Shown here: positions 32,481 through 44,859 of the stretch, piece by piece
Position numbering within the stretch: position 1 is the stretch's first letter
Layout: every line of letters starts with the position of its first letter
Assembly: GCA_017591395.1 (NCBI GenBank)
Contig: WEDG01003235.1
Coordinates: 1 to 64,000, forward strand
Direction of reading: 5' to 3'
Origin: Schistocephalus solidus
Lineage: Eukaryota > Platyhelminthes > Cestoda > Diphyllobothriidea > Diphyllobothriidae
Length of the DNA: 64,000 nucleotides
Notes under the pieces: model-generated
What the model was told of the DNA's origin: nothing
The model's database searches: none
The model's input: only the letters and a program-made list of their open reading frames with translations
Program-made: the position numbers and the translations under genes

Positions 32481-32835
32481 ATTGTTTACATCACTTCCAC
32501 GGCAAATGAACTCTGGAATTGTTCCAGCTTTTGGGCATCCAGCCATCCTCTATTAATCTTCACTTCACTTCACTTGTTCTTAACTTCTTCTTCACTCGTT
32601 GACTATTGTTTACATCACTTCCACGGCAAATGAACTCTGGAATTGTTCCAGCTTTTGGGCATCCAGCCATCCTCTATTAATCTTCACTTATTCTTCACTT
32701 CACTTCACTTGTTCTTAACTTCTTCTTCACTCGTTGACTATTGTTTACATCACTTCCACGGCAAATGAACTCTGGAATTGTTCCAGCTTTTGGGCATCCA
32801 GTCATCCTCTATTAATCTTCACTTGTTGAGTACTG
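32481..32835. repeat. Tandem repeat, three copies of a 124-135 bp unit
   Basis: Units begin ATTGTTTACATCACTTCCAC at 32481, 32605 and 32740. The first period is 124 bp; the second is 135 bp because a TTCACTTATTC-type block is inserted. The third copy is partial and ends near 32830. Within each unit a TTCACTTCAC microsatellite is the variable part. The copies are nearly identical. Confidence 0.9.
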
Positions 32836-34690
32836 CTTAACAGTAGCGATAGCAAAAACAACACCCAAAACCGTCCCACCGACAATAGACATTTTAAGTC
32901 ACGAGTCGACTCAGCTGAGACGTCTGCGTCAACATTTTCACTGACACTAACACCTCATCCAACCACAAATCTCGTCTGGTGCGGATGGTCATCATCAATT
33001 ACGGGGTTGCCCAAATAACCGGAAGCAGGCCACAGGCAGAGCTCCAAAAGGACAACGTGGTTCGGTCTTATTCGCTATAAATCATCCAAAAGAACAGTCT
33101 CTTGGGTGAAAATAGGCTCACCTTGCGAATTATAAAAAAATGCATATCGGTTCTTTGACGCATCTGGCAGGTGTATCCGCATTATAACTGACAGCCAGAT
33201 CCTCTGCGTGGGGATGCCAGTGGTTGTCCTCCACCTCAGAGGAAACGTTTTTTGGACGTTTGCGTTCCCCATTGGCAGAGTTTCTGTTCCAACATCGAAT
33301 GTAAATGACCAAACGATATATCTTAGAAAATAATCTGATTAAGGCTTCGTTTGGATCGTGGTACCAAGGTTGCAGAGAGCAAAATTCTAGCCGTGTGCGG
33401 TCGATGTTACAGACCAAGACATTTCTGTCGTCTGCCCGTCTTTTTAGTTTGCATGCAGTTCCGATTGAGTGGATCGTGTTCCTACCTCCTTTCCATTTAC
33501 GCATGGAAAGCATGCCCAGTCCACGCACAACACATACACAACCATCTGACTGTTCGTCCTCAGATGAGGACTAAATTATCCCGCCACGTGGCAGCCTTCA
33601 AGCCACGGCTTTTAGCACAACGTTCGAGAGTCAAACGCGTCAAGTTGTTTATGGAAATTAATCTGCGCAGAGACAGTCGACTGCGTGTGCCATAGACTAC
33701 CCAACTATGCACTGAACAGGCCGGATGCAAAGGAAATATGGTAGGCCCAGTGTCAAAAGTAGCCTATAAATGGAGGTTTGAGTTGTGGTATAAAGAATGA
33801 ATAATTTTAATTAAAAGTAAGCACTCGGAAGATAAGGCAGTTGGCTTGGAGCCATCAAACAATCAGCAAAAGGAACTTACAATCGATACATTTTCTGAAG
33901 CCAGGCAAATCCTTAATTTTCACTCTGACCAAATAAAAGTAAGGCGGTTTAAAGTAATCACTTGAGAAACCGCCGATCAGAACGCGTAGATATTGTATTT
34001 TAGATAGTTTTTTTGGCCATAAGCGCATAAGCGCCTCAGCAAGGCACTACCTTATTAAAAAGCCTATAGCACTTTTTACTGGGGTCAACTGGAGTTCGTT
34101 TTTTTAATTTTTCCTTCAGTTTCAGCAGGGTTATCAACATTTATAAAGTGTTGAATTTTAAGCTTCAATACGAATAGTTACCAACTGATATTCCGCGACA
34201 GTACACCTGCAATTTCCGGGGATTATGCTTAACAAATTATAATTCTATGGTCCTATTTTCAGGCAATAAGAAAATTTTCAAATCCGTTTCGAATTCAATG
34301 CTTGAATTTGTCCAGCTACCTTGCTGAGGTTTCACTAGAACACTCAGTCATTAAGTTTAAAGGAACAATTGAAAGGAGATATATGTGGAGAGCATGCACA
34401 GTGCTGAGATAGTCTTTAGAACTGTAAAAGGACGTGGTACGCCAAGTTACATTTGCTTCTCGTCACAGGAATATTTTTCGAGTCGGAATGTGAAAAAATG
34501 TTTGAGATTGTTTCAATAGGATGGGAATCTAAGGTAAATCAATGCTATGCGTAGCTATTTCTGGAAAAGTGCGATCAAATCTCATATTCCACGGTAACCC
34601 AGCATGTAAGAGTTGCAGTCAAATACGAAATATTATTATTGGCTGACGCATCCCCCTGTTAAGGACTCTCACAGCAACCCTGCTCAATTA
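32836..34690. other. Mostly unassigned, with a LINE-tail module at 33490-33700
   Basis: The module 33490-33700 shares CCCAGTCCACGCACAACACA, GCAGCCTTCAAGCCACGGCTTTTAGC and CAAACGCGTCAAGTTG, here as separated blocks, with the tail copies and lies in the same sense (minus). A 132-codon minus-strand frame at 33528-33130 is not recognisable. Nothing else is seen. Confidence 0.4.
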
Positions 34691-34694
34691 CTAA

Positions 34695-36650
34695 ATACCA
34701 ACAGATATAACACTTATAAAAACTACCGAAAAAGACAAGCGAGATCAAAATACTCATTTTTGGCTCATTGGCCGTCGTCAGAGAGTTATTCTCAACCCCA
34801 GGTGGTGCCCAGACTGAGTCTCGAATCCGCGACCTTTTTATCAGAAGTTCCACGCTTCAACCATTGAGCCTTGCCGGTTAAAGACCGGGAATATTAACTG
34901 CATTCGTTGATTAATGCTCAACGATACTTACGGAACTTACTCGTCCCACTCTGCCTTGAGGCTCATTCTGGAGCCCCACCAACAACCGCACAGCGGCCAG
35001 TAGGCAGATCAACACCGCCGACGAAGACAGCATCATCAGCAAATGCATTCAATATTCCCAATCTAAACCGGCTAAACAACAAGCCCATAACTCAATGGCT
35101 AGAGCTTTGAACTTCTGCTCAAAAGGTCGTGGTTTGGCGCCTCGAGTGTGGCAACATCTGGGGTTGAGTATGGCTGGCAGGTGACGGCTAATGAGCCAGA
35201 AATGGCCATTCCAGCCTCCCTTGTCCTAGCCAGCCTTGGTACTCTGTCTCCACTACTACTAGCCGCTGTGCACCTGCTGGTGGAGCGCGAGAGTGAGCCC
35301 CAAGGCAGAGTGGGCGAGTGAGTTCCGTTAAGGATCGTTGAGCATTCATCAAAGAATGCAAATATAACACTTGAATATTGCCAGCAAAGACCAGGGAGAC
35401 TGGAATGGCCATTTATGGCTTATAAGCCGTCATCAGCTAGTCATACCCAATCCCACTTGGTGCCCCAACCGAGGCTAGACTCCGCTACCTTTTGATCAGA
35501 AGTCCAACGGTCTAACCATTGAGCCACAGGCTCGTTGTGTTCACTGTTTAGATCGGGAATATTGACTTGCATTCGTCGATGAACGCTCACCAATCGCTAA
35601 CGGAACTGGCTCATTCCGCTCTACCTTGAGGCTCACGGTCGATTACGGCTAGCAGCCGCACAGCGACTAGTAGTAGAATAGGCAGAAGAATATTGGCTAT
35701 GACTGGCTGGCGATGGCAAATAAGCCAGAAATGGCCATTCCAGCCTCCGTTGTTTTTGCTGGCAATATTTATGTGCCTATTCTACTACAAGCCGCTTTGC
35801 AGCTGCTGTTAGGGTGCAAGAGTGAACCTCAAGGCAGAGCAGAACGAGTGAGTTCCGTTAGCGATCGGTGAGCGTTCAACAACGAATGCAAGATAAAACA
35901 CTATTAGTGAGTTGATCGCTGTGAGACCACCCGTACAATTATATTTGCAAACGTTATTCAACACACCCAAGGATTAAATGCCTCCGGTGTTTTATTGTGG
36001 ATTCTTTATCTCAAAGTCACCAACCAATGTGAAAGATTAGTTTCCGTATGAACTATAGAAGTTTATTAGGATTAAAAGTATACGTGATGACTCTATGGGT
36101 CTTCTTTCGCTATGTAAAACCATTTGTTTTTAGCAGAGACTTAAAGGATACAATCAGCAGACTAAGGAACATCTTATTACTAAAGCGCCTCTGTCTTGGT
36201 AGCGATAGATGAGCCTCGAACTAATAACTGAATTTGGTGTTAAGGGTTTCTGCTACTGCTGACATTCCAGGATTCGGTGGATGGGCGCTCACTGATCTGT
36301 TACTGGACTCACTCATTCTGTTTTTCCTTGGGGCTCTCACTCAAGCCCCGCCAGCAGCCGCACAGCGGCAGTAGTGAGTGGATCCCAAAGCAGAACGGGA
36401 CGAGTGAGTCCCGTAAAACTTCGGTGAGCACCCATCCAGCGATCTGCATATTCCCAATCTTAACACGCAAGACAACGAGCCCACGGCTCAATGATCAGAG
36501 TTTTGGACGTCTGATCAATAGGTCGCGGATTCGAGCCTCGAGTAGCGCACCACCTGGGGTTGGGAACGACCAGCTGCTGATGGCTAATAAATCGAAAAAA
36601 TGGCCATTCCAGTCTCCCTGGTCTTTGTCAGTAATGCGCTAATACCTATT
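34695..36650. repeat. Array of tRNA-Arg-derived SINEs in inverted pairs
   Basis: At least four SINE heads lie here: minus at 34695-34885 and 35370-35545, plus at 35085-35235 and 36470-36650. A tail-only copy lies at 35690-35790. They are joined by spacers that are themselves inverted repeats of each other: 34906-35003 against 35251-35351, 35575-35675 against 35782-35880, and 36275-36375 against 36378-36437. The spacers share CGGAACTCACTCG-type and CCGCACAGCGGC-type blocks. The array could fold into several long hairpins. Confidence 0.75.
36470..36650 (+). repeat. SINE with tRNA-Arg(TCT)-like head, best copy in the array
   Basis: The head has an A box (GGCTCAATGATCAGAG), an anticodon arm like that of tRNA-Arg(UCU) (TTTTGGACGTCTGATCA), and a B box in GATTCGAGCCTCG. 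The body follows with ACCACCTGGGGTTGGG and GATGGCTAATAAA. It ends with GGCCATTCCAGTCTCCC and TGGTCTTTGTCAG. Other copies keep CTTCTGA in the anticodon loop, as in tRNA-Arg(UCU). It is not a functional tRNA, since the acceptor stem is not conserved. Confidence 0.7.
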
Positions 36651-36659
36651 CTTTTATTT

Positions 36660-37200
36660 ATATCTTCATGAGATTCTGCCTTCCTCAACTGGTATGGCCT
36701 CAATACAAGCTCAGCTCCCAGGGCAGTGTACAAAATACCAAAAAGACTATTTGGAGGAAATTTTCTTCCGTCCTGTGCATGTTTTATAGTGGATTTAATA
36801 ATCTCCTACTTTTATTCCAGGGGTATAACCTGTAACTTCGGAGAGTGTGGGGATTCATTTGTTGGTAAAATTGCTTGAAGTCACTAGTTGAGTCAACTGC
36901 GCAAAATATCGCCCTGACAACAAGAAGAATGAAGTGAAGGTTAAAAGTAAGACGCTGGTAAGAAACAGAAGGGAAATCAGATAACGTAATAATTTATAAG
37001 TTGTGTTAAGCGAAATTTCAAAACACCATCCCTGCAAAAGAATCGAGGAGATTGGGACAAGGAAATCATATCCAACCCAAGATAGAGCCCACAAGTTTTG
37101 CACGGAGTTAACATGTTCAAGGAAATAGGATGAGCAAGTTCTGGGGGGGGGAGGAACAGCACTGTAAGCGAATCCAAAACCCCGAGAGTTTATATAGCTT
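36660..37200. other. AT-rich stretch without recognised features
   Basis: Contains a run of nine or ten G residues near 37142. The only long open frame (minus, 37346-36855) is inflated by the adjacent TA microsatellite. Confidence 0.4.
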
Positions 37201-37206
37201 TCGCAT

Positions 37207-37209
37207 GCA

Positions 37210-37256
<47 letters not shown>
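37207..37256. repeat. (TA)n microsatellite
   Basis: An almost pure TA run of about 45 bp begins after TATGTATATATA. It is the source of the YIYIYIYI translations in several frames. Confidence 0.95.
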
Positions 37257-37257
<1 letters not shown>

Positions 37258-37259
37258 GG

Positions 37260-38735
37260 AGTGGGTTCTGCCACATCTTTCCGGCTCCGTTTTCTTCTCC
37301 AGGATGAGAATGGCTGCATGATTGCCTGCCATCGTTGAAATATCAAAAATAAGTAGGGACAAGGAGTCCTGTGCTGATGAAGACATCTTGTTCCTCCAAA
37401 ATTCTGATAGCGAGGGACCTAAAAAATGAACATAGATAATATCGGTGCGGACATTGCGCTGCACTAAACTCTCGGTGTCTTCTTGTGCTCAACGTTCAGA
37501 GGACCGGCAATATTCAAATGTTTTTCCTCATTTGAGTTTGACGCCGATCAATTAGACAATGGCTAGTCAGATGAAGGGTTGTAGCGATACTCCTTGACTC
37601 CGTTGCAGTTATGAACAACCACCAGCATTGCACCGGCCACCTTATTTCGTTTTGGGCTTAAACAACTCAGGGTTCCTTTAATTCCATCCCAAAGACTCCT
37701 GCTGCAAAGTAAACTCAGCCAATCACAGACGTGTTAACCTGCAACCGCTCGACCGACCGTCAACACCCTAAATGAACACGCCACTCCTCAATCAATTTGA
37801 CAAAGACCAATAGACGCACCATATCTCGGGTAATGCAACTGAAAGAGCCAGTAAGTTGTGCGTAAAATAATTTATTGTGAGACCTATTTCCGAGCATCTA
37901 CCGCACTATTTGCTCTCACACCCATCTTGCTCCGGTGGCAAGACAATGTCAATTCGACCAGAGGTAGGCGCGAGCGCAGTGTTACCGCGTACCATACGCA
38001 GGACCTGATCCCCATCTCAGATGTATCTGGCTACTGCATGAGTGTCCGGATCTACAACGTGTGAAAATGTCCAAAATTTCCTAGGCAGAGAATCAGTGCA
38101 GCCTGAATTTTAAGCCTGAGCAGAAGAGGACTGAGTCGTCTCGTCAGTTGGCAACATTTCAGGCCCCAACTCGTAACGCGTTGAGATGGATAAGGGCGCG
38201 TCAGATTTAGTATGGTGGGGATTGCGTTGGTGTCCCATCGGAATGGATTCCTGCAGTGTCACCCTAACTCTTTCTTCCCTATTCTATGCTCCAGTTGACA
38301 CTCCGAGATTGCCAGCCAACGGGAAATGGGATTGGGTGAAGTAATGACATGAAGTGAAGGTCTTCGTCCAAGGTGTATCTCCACACGCATGCAAAGCGGT
38401 GGTCGTGAGCTAGCGCGGACGCAGCATAGCTCGATAGACACATACCGTGAGCCATTTACGCCCCGTTTTAAGTTCAGCGCAGTCAGTTGTGACCAATGCA
38501 ACTCACAATTCCAAAAAAACAGCTTAGACCTCGTTTCGACACAGAAGTAGTTGACGGCAGAGTACACAAACTCTCTCTCTCACCCTATGGTTTGATTGCT
38601 CAACGTCCTCACACTCCCTGGCATCGCCAGCTGCCGATGATACTAGAGACAACGACCCCAGGATCTGGTTACAGTAAGCCACTCATGCTGGGCTTTTTTC
38701 TGTATTCTTCTGCAAATCACGGCGACCTGCTCCAA
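37260..38735. other. Mostly unassigned, with a LINE-tail module at 38095-38230
   Basis: The module has CGTCAGTTGGCAACATTTCA and GGCGCGTCAGATT, as in the LINE tails, in minus sense. No gene is recognised in the rest. Confidence 0.35.
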
Positions 38736-38739
38736 GTAC

Positions 38740-39135
38740 ATGTCAGTTCGACTGTCGTAATCCGACGATGTCCACCGTATGCTCCACAGAAGGGTGATGT
38801 AGGGCTGGTGAATTGCGAGTGAATTTGTTTTAAGTGATAGTAGACTTTCACTGCATCCACCGCACTCTCTCTCTCTTCCCTCACCCACCTGTGCCCGGTG
38901 TCAAGACAGAGTCAAGAAGACCGGAGGCGAGGTCGGGCGCAGATGAAGTATCGCCCATGGAGTGGGAGAGCGGGGTGCGGTATGAGCCTGCACCTACGCG
39001 TGCCCATGTTGGTCACGCGCACACCCCATGTTCGGCATTTGTTATGCGACCACGTCCCAAACTAATAACGCCTGCCGCACCGTGATTTGGACCCCGTGTT
39101 GTTCCATGTGGCCCGTTTAGGGGGCACACTCCAAG
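38740..39135 (-). repeat. LINE-tail repeat, minus-sense copy
   Basis: GTCG-TAATC-CGAC hairpin, GATGTCCACCGTATGCTCC, TTTTAAGTGATAGTAGACTT, CTCTCTCTCTTCCC, CCGGTGTCAAGACAGAGTC and, farther on, CCCGTTTAGGGGGCAC. It aligns in inverted orientation with 10865-11243 along its whole length, including the GGGCCAC/GTGGCCC block that other tails lack. Confidence 0.7.
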
Positions 39136-39139
39136 TACA

Positions 39140-41160
39140 CCCAATATTAACACGGACATAACGTTTCTCAGGAGCTATCATTTGAGTTTTGTCAGTTAAG
39201 ATGTTTGTCCATTTTAATGACGCGTGAGTTATCACTGGTATTTGGATGGTATTTGGATTTTTCGCTCAGTGTGAAAAAGGGCTGACTAATCTTTGGCACA
39301 TCCACTTGCCCATCAGTCGTAGTTCGTTTGACGTAAAAAAAGGAAAACATGTTCAGCGAACAAACACATTATTTTCAGCCTGTGAGCACACGGCCTTCTC
39401 TTAGTAACACTGACCTTATGTATTTGGAGTGCTGAACTTTCTATAGCATTCCAACCTATGGCGTGCCACTCATGAAGAGTGTTGTAGAATATTCAAATTG
39501 ATGGCTTCTTGGTCGCGAATTGGCCGGTTCTTGTGCAAGAATCCCCCGCGGGAATATCTCAAACGCTCGACCGGCTATTGATTTGGCGGAGAAGTGGTTT
39601 GGCACATTGACAGAGAGATAGAGAGAGAAAGAGCAGGCATCACCCGGTCGCCGTTAAGACAGTCAACCCGCGGACAATTTTCACATGCTTTACCACGAAG
39701 AAGGTGGGCATTTCGGAATGGCATCTACTTCAACAAAGTGCCCAACTTGAATGAATGGGTGGGCATTAAAAGTGATGGTACGCTTTTAAAACGATTTATC
39801 TTCTGCAATCTTGTGCGCATGATGATGGGGAAGGGAGTCGTGCCGGTGGGCTCCCACCTATGCTCATTCGAACGCGCTCCGACGCAGCGAAACACTAAGA
39901 CAACCTTCTCCACTTTTTTAAGCAGTGTAATTTCAAGCACCTGAGGTAAAGCCTCGTTATTTATTTCGGGCGGCAAAGATGAAAGGCGGGATTGGTTAAA
40001 ATAGTAAAGTCCGCAATGGAAACGTTAGGACTGGGTTGATATATTTTCCTCCGAATGAAGAATGAACTACGCCAACGATACATTGCCAAATGCTGCAGTG
40101 GAAAGCGAGATCAGGTCATGTGGGGAAGGAAGTCATTTGGACCTACGTATAGAAAGGTTAAGTAATCGTTCACCGGTCGGAGTGTAGTCGTGGTGAGCTG
40201 CTGTGTTATCAGGTCCTCAATTTTCCAATTTCCGGCGTCTGTCTGCCAGCTGACGTACCACGTGGACAGTTAAAACACGAATATGCACCCTCCTCCTCTC
40301 TCTCTCTCTCTCTCTCTGTCTCTCACCAAACCGCACCTTGAGCGAGGCTTTTCCCGGTGCACGGAGCCAAGGCAACGCTCAGCTGCAGGCGCCATCTCCT
40401 GTGCTTCGACCGACAGTGCTCCACATCCGGTGCGCCTCGTAAACCAACGCCCACAATTCAGCCCGCGAGAATTTGTAATCACACACTTCAACACATTAGC
40501 GGCTCGACCAATCAAATTTTTATGCCCAGTGCCATATTAGATACGCACGCACGACGCTGTCAGACGGACGCCTTTTGTTCTGGCTTATTAGTACACTTTC
40601 AACCCCTGGAAACCCTCTCCATGCACAGAATGAACTTTCTAGCTTTCATCACCTTCGAATTTCCGCTATTTAACAGGAAGAAATTTGACTTCTGTGAATA
40701 TTCCCACGTTAAAATTTAAAAGTGTAGTCGACGGAATGTATTGCGAATAGTGTAGCCAGTCTAGCATCCTTGATAGCCGTTATAAACGGTAAATATGAAT
40801 GCCCAACGGAACACTTCCGTGCCGATGAACGGTAGAGAACATTTGTCTAATATGCACGACTGTCTTACCAAATTATTGTCACGCACTGGACCGGGGTTTT
40901 CACATCGGGCTGGATGGAGAGGTGAGAAAGGCCGATACTGGGGTTTCCTTCCTTATGGCGATTCAACATATGTCTTCCTCAGTAGAATCCCTCGAACGCG
41001 ATAGTTTGTGGCTATGACAGCTCTCTAATAACGCAATAACTTGATGCTCCCCAGAAACAAGAGTTTACTTGCACTTGTTACGCCACGGCTCGCTTATTTT
41101 AGTCAGACTCCACATAGTGCCTATATAAGCTATAAATCGGAGAGACTGGAAAACCGCTCC
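39140..41160. other. Unassigned stretch with a CT microsatellite
   Basis: The CT run lies at 40294-40317. Open frames nearby (39594-39944 and 40357-40719, plus; 40515-40270, minus) have no recognisable domain, and the one across the CT run is low complexity. A CTATATAAGC sequence occurs near 41120 without a supporting gene. Confidence 0.4.
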
Positions 41161-41264
41161 GAACGCGAACTGCCGAACAGTGCGGATAAATGACGCAAAT
41201 TTCCATGTCGTGGCTTATTCGACGAGACCCGGCCGCACATTCAAGATGTACAAGGACAAAATTC

Positions 41265-41405
41265 GCACAAGAGCTGATAATCGCGTGAGCCTCGAGTTGC
41301 CGCAGTCATGTTTTATGGGCCCCCAGCATATAAACAAGAGCAATGACCTCCCCAGCCCATTCTCGGTGCTGAGACTTAGTTTGGGCAAGACAACTAGCCA
41401 CTAGG
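41265..41405 (+). repeat. Dispersed repeat shared with 13500-13640, copy 2
   Basis: See the first copy. The shared translation is INKSNDLPSPFSVLRLSLGK here. The copies are diverged and both lie in plus orientation. Confidence 0.4.
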
Positions 41406-41409
41406 GGAT

Positions 41410-43275
41410 CCCAACGTAGAACACTGTTTCCAATGCCATTGCAGGTGAGGCAAATGACTGAGCAATAATCATGCCATCATCCAAGATGGTTGATGAAAGT
41501 TCAGAGATTAACGACTTAAATGCCGGTCATCAAACAATTATCGCAGCAGAGATCAACTATCCCTGATGAAGGTGGAACCAATACTTGTCATAGGTAGTGA
41601 CTACAGTCTCGATATACTGCAATTCTTTGTTCATGAGTTAACAGTATCTGATGATACGTCTGATGCTGGGTTCGAACATCAAACCAAACTGTCAGATGAA
41701 TGAAGTTCTTATACCGGCGATCGCGTCTGCTTCTTGTCACCTTACAAATTTTTATTCAAGTTTGCCTCGTCCACACGACTAGATTAGGTCTTGTGTGGTT
41801 GGCACAAATAAGGTTAAGTCTCCGCCTTATAAGTCTCCTGACGCTGCGTCCACGTCCGTTCAATCAGACTTCGTTTTAGCATTAGATCAGGGTAGATGTG
41901 GGAAGTCGGCGAGTTCGGAAGAAGCTTCGCAAACCTTTTTGACGGAGAACCAAGCTGCCGGGCAAGCCAGCATTGCGCCCTCTCCACTACATGGATAATA
42001 CACATATCTTGCCAGGGATGGTTTATCACTAGAACAAGCGAAAGCAGCCTTATACATGGGAGACAACTGCATACGTGATCGATGATCCATGATCGACCTG
42101 TCCTCTAGATCACAGAGAATGTCCGCAGTCAACTCAATTGACATCACAAAGTATCCGCCAGGCATGAAAACTGTGTAAACGTTGGTATATAAACAACCAC
42201 TAACTGCACAGAGCGCAATACCTAACAGAGCTAATCAGTCCGTCTAAATGCACCACATACATCACAAGGGCCACTAACAATTCTCATGAGTGAGTGTCAT
42301 AGAGCTCCCGCTAAGAAGAGAAATTTAAGACCTGACAATCAGTTTTGGTAAAGACTCAACTGTCCCATTAGTTGGCCAAAAAGTAATTTATCCGCAATAT
42401 TGCGGCCAGGATAATTATTTTGCACTGCAGGTTAGACAAAGACTGATACCCTCGCGTGCTCTTTTAGCATGTCAGCATTAATAACAGCAACCTGAGCGGA
42501 CAGATAACGGTAGTACCTCCAGTCGATGTAGACGAGCCTTCACAGTTCCAGGTTTGGTCAACGTGGGGTCTCATGGTGTCGCCTGGTCATGAAGCTTACC
42601 GTTACACTCGAGGTCTAGGAAGGCGAGACTAGATCGCTGAAGTAGAAATTTTATCCGAACGGTATTCTAGATTCGTATCCGAACTTATAGATATCTTGGT
42701 CCAGTGACTGAATCACTTTGTGCCCAACTGCACTCTGGAACTCGACTTCTAATTTGCATAGGCAGTCTCGGGGTCTGTTTATTCCTGAGAAGCAAGTCGG
42801 TAATTTTGCACACATTCCTGTGCGAGGTTTAGCAGTGTTGAGAGAGCTTTCATTTACTCAATTTTTTGACAATGCAACGATCCTTCAATTGTGCTTCTGG
42901 TCTGCGCCTACGCATGGAATTCGGAACGAGGATTAGTTTTTTACGTTTGCTTTTGGGAAAAGTAGGAGGAAATACTTTTATTACAAAGATTCCAAGGCCA
43001 CTTTGTGTTTACGATATTCTGAAAATGTGCATGCTGAAGCCCGCGAAAAGAGCGCATGACGCCTCAGAGTGCCGATTAATCAATGGCCCGTGGAAGATTG
43101 TCCCTGAAACCTACACGGTTCCTATTGGCCCGACAGTTAACCAATCGAGTAAAGTAAGTGGAACCCTGCCTGACTGTATTCACGAGAGCGATCCCATGTG
43201 CTGGTGAACAGGATGTGAAGTCCTACAATTGACGCATGATCAAGAGTTATCTCACTGTTTACCACGGTACTACTA
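41410..43275. other. Unassigned stretch with a weak PLE-like trace
   Basis: Near 42620-42580 the minus strand reads SSLAFLDLECNGKLHD, which resembles the LPFLDV...DGKL motif of Penelope-like RTs, but no other motif supports it. Near 41640-41715 a sequence like the PLE terminal-repeat core (CTGATGCTGGGTTCGA) is seen, also diverged. No gene is recognised. Confidence 0.25.
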
Positions 43276-43278
43276 AAG

Positions 43279-43284
43279 TTTATT
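43279..43284 (-). terminator. Possible poly(A) signal of the Kv2 gene
   Basis: AATAAA on the minus strand lies about 246 bp downstream of the Kv2 stop codon. It is supported only by position and exact match to the consensus hexamer. Confidence 0.35.
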
Positions 43285-43529
43285 AGCCACCTTACGCTAG
43301 CTTTCTCCTTCGGTCGCTGATAAGTATATCTGCACCCAGTAAATCAAACGAACCTAGAATTAAGTACTGAGAGAGGAGCCAACATTTGCGGAATTGCTAC
43401 CACAGCTGGATTCGCGCTTGTTAACTCACAATTAAACGTTTAAAAAAGTCCTCAAGCACTTATTCCGCTGAAACTTTAACAAAGCAGCATAGGAAAGGCA
43501 GACATGAGAGGCACTGCTAGAACCCACCA

Positions 43530-44756
43530 TCAGGTCGCCTCCGGTGCGCTGTGGACCACTGCACAAACTTTCTCCTGATCCTGATGTTCCACACCTTCGC
43601 GAGGAATACTGGCCGGATAAGTCCCCTTCTCGAGCGGATCCAAGGAGCCCGGAGAGTCCAGTTCACGAGGCAGACTGTGACTACGTTCACCTGCCTGTTT
43701 CGCGATCACCGATGTCCAAGGTGATTTGGCCGGCGCTCTGGGGAGGAAGGAGCAGGAATAATAAAGTCTGCCGGGGCTTTTGGGAGGCGTTGAGGCGCTA
43801 CGTAATAGTGGTAGGTGGGTGGTTGGTTCCGCGCACTCTTCGCCGTCAGACAAGAGAGGCTGCTTCTGTTGTGACAGTTGCTGATTAAACGGTGTGGGTG
43901 CGTCCTTGCCAGTTGGGGGTAACAGGGGCGCGGAAAAAAGATCCAAGGAGGACTGCAGACTGCCGGTCTGGTGTGCCCTCTGCATCTCCTCGTGTCGCTT
44001 AATCGCCTTCTCCCGGCGCATCTGATCCTTGTAGAATTCTGCAAAGTTGTTGACAATGATAGGGATGGGCATGGCCAACACTAGCACACCGCAGAGGGCG
44101 CAGCCTGATCCAATAATCTGGCCCATCGTTGTGTGTGGGCTCATATCCCCATAGCCGACGGTGGTCATAGTGATGATGGCCCACCAGAAGGTAGCTGGAA
44201 TGCTCTTAAAGGCCGTATCCTTCTCATCCTTCTCAGCAAAGTAGGCCAGACTGGAGAATATGAGCACGCCCATCGCAACCAGCATCATAAGCAGACCGAG
44301 CTCCTTATAAGAACGCCGCACAGTATAGCCGAGTGCCTGCAGCCCGATGGAGTGACGAGCCAACTTGAGGACTCGCAGCACTCGCAGAAGCCGAAAGACC
44401 TGCACAACCTTGCTAATGGCGGTCAGAGAGTCCAAAGCCTTGGAGATGTAGTAGGGCAGGATGGCAATCACGTCGATGATGTTCATGGGGCTCTTTAGGA
44501 AGGCGCATTTGTAGGGTGCCACCGCAAACCTTACCACATACTCAATGGTAAACCAAGTTATACAAACCAACTCGAGGTTGTCCAGGTGACGCTGGGTCGC
44601 CGCATTGGCCTGTACGAGCTGCCAGTGCGTTTTATTGGATTGGGTTGAGTTGTTGTGTTCAAACTGGTGACTCTCATGACTGGTGGCTGTGATGGAATTC
44701 AGCGCGAGACCAACCGTTGAGAGGAGAATAAAGGTTACTGAAATCACAGCAACCAC
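43530..44756 (-). CDS. Shab-type (Kv2) voltage-gated K+ channel, exon 2: S1-S6, pore, C-tail
   Basis: This exon encodes the whole membrane domain of a tetrameric delayed-rectifier potassium channel of the plasma membrane. Counting from the ATG at 63317, S1 is about residues 295-316 ([16 protein letters not shown]), S2 355-376, S3 385-402, and S4 412-431 with arginines and a lysine every third residue ([15 protein letters not shown]). S5 is 447-467, the selectivity filter TVGYGD is 493-498, and S6 is 507-531 with the gating hinge PIP at 524-526. [16 protein letters not shown] after S6 and [14 protein letters not shown] after S4 are typical of Shab and not of Shaker, Shaw or Shal. The acceptor is CTCTCCCCTAG (AG at 44758-44757) and the first codon is GTG. 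NST and NKT sequons lie in the S1-S2 loop. The tail after S6 is about 170 residues, shorter than in vertebrate Kv2.1. The stop is TGA at 43532-43530. Confidence 0.95.
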   Translation of the reverse strand: MVAVISVTFILLSTVGLALNSITATSHESHQFEHNNSTQSNKTHWQLVQANAATQRHLDNLELVCITWFTIEYVVRFAVAPYKCAFLKSPMNIIDVIAILPYYISKALDSLTAISKVVQVFRLLRVLRVLKLARHSIGLQALGYTVRRSYKELGLLMMLVAMGVLIFSSLAYFAEKDEKDTAFKSIPATFWWAIITMTTVGYGDMSPHTTMGQIIGSGCALCGVLVLAMPIPIIVNNFAEFYKDQMRREKAIKRHEEMQRAHQTGSLQSSLDLFSAPLLPPTGKDAPTPFNQQLSQQKQPLLSDGEECAEPTTHLPLLRSASTPPKSPGRLYYSCSFLPRAPAKSPWTSVIAKQAGERSHSLPRELDSPGSLDPLEKGTYPASIPREGVEHQDQEKVCAVVHSAPEAT

Positions 44757-44859
44757 CTAGGGGAGAGCGGAAGGAAGAAACCCTTTCAAGATTGTTTAGC
44801 AAAACGACAACCAGGGTGGTCTCTGCCAGTTAACAGTTTCACACTGGTGGATGGGGTGA

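Noticed and set aside
36855..37464. Long open frames around the TA microsatellite with YIYIYIYI translations
   Set aside because: The length comes from the stop-free TA repeat read in two frames. The flanking translations have no domain.
41100..41130. CTATATAAGC as a promoter
   Set aside because: No open frame, start site or conserved neighbour supports it, and such words are common in AT-rich DNA.
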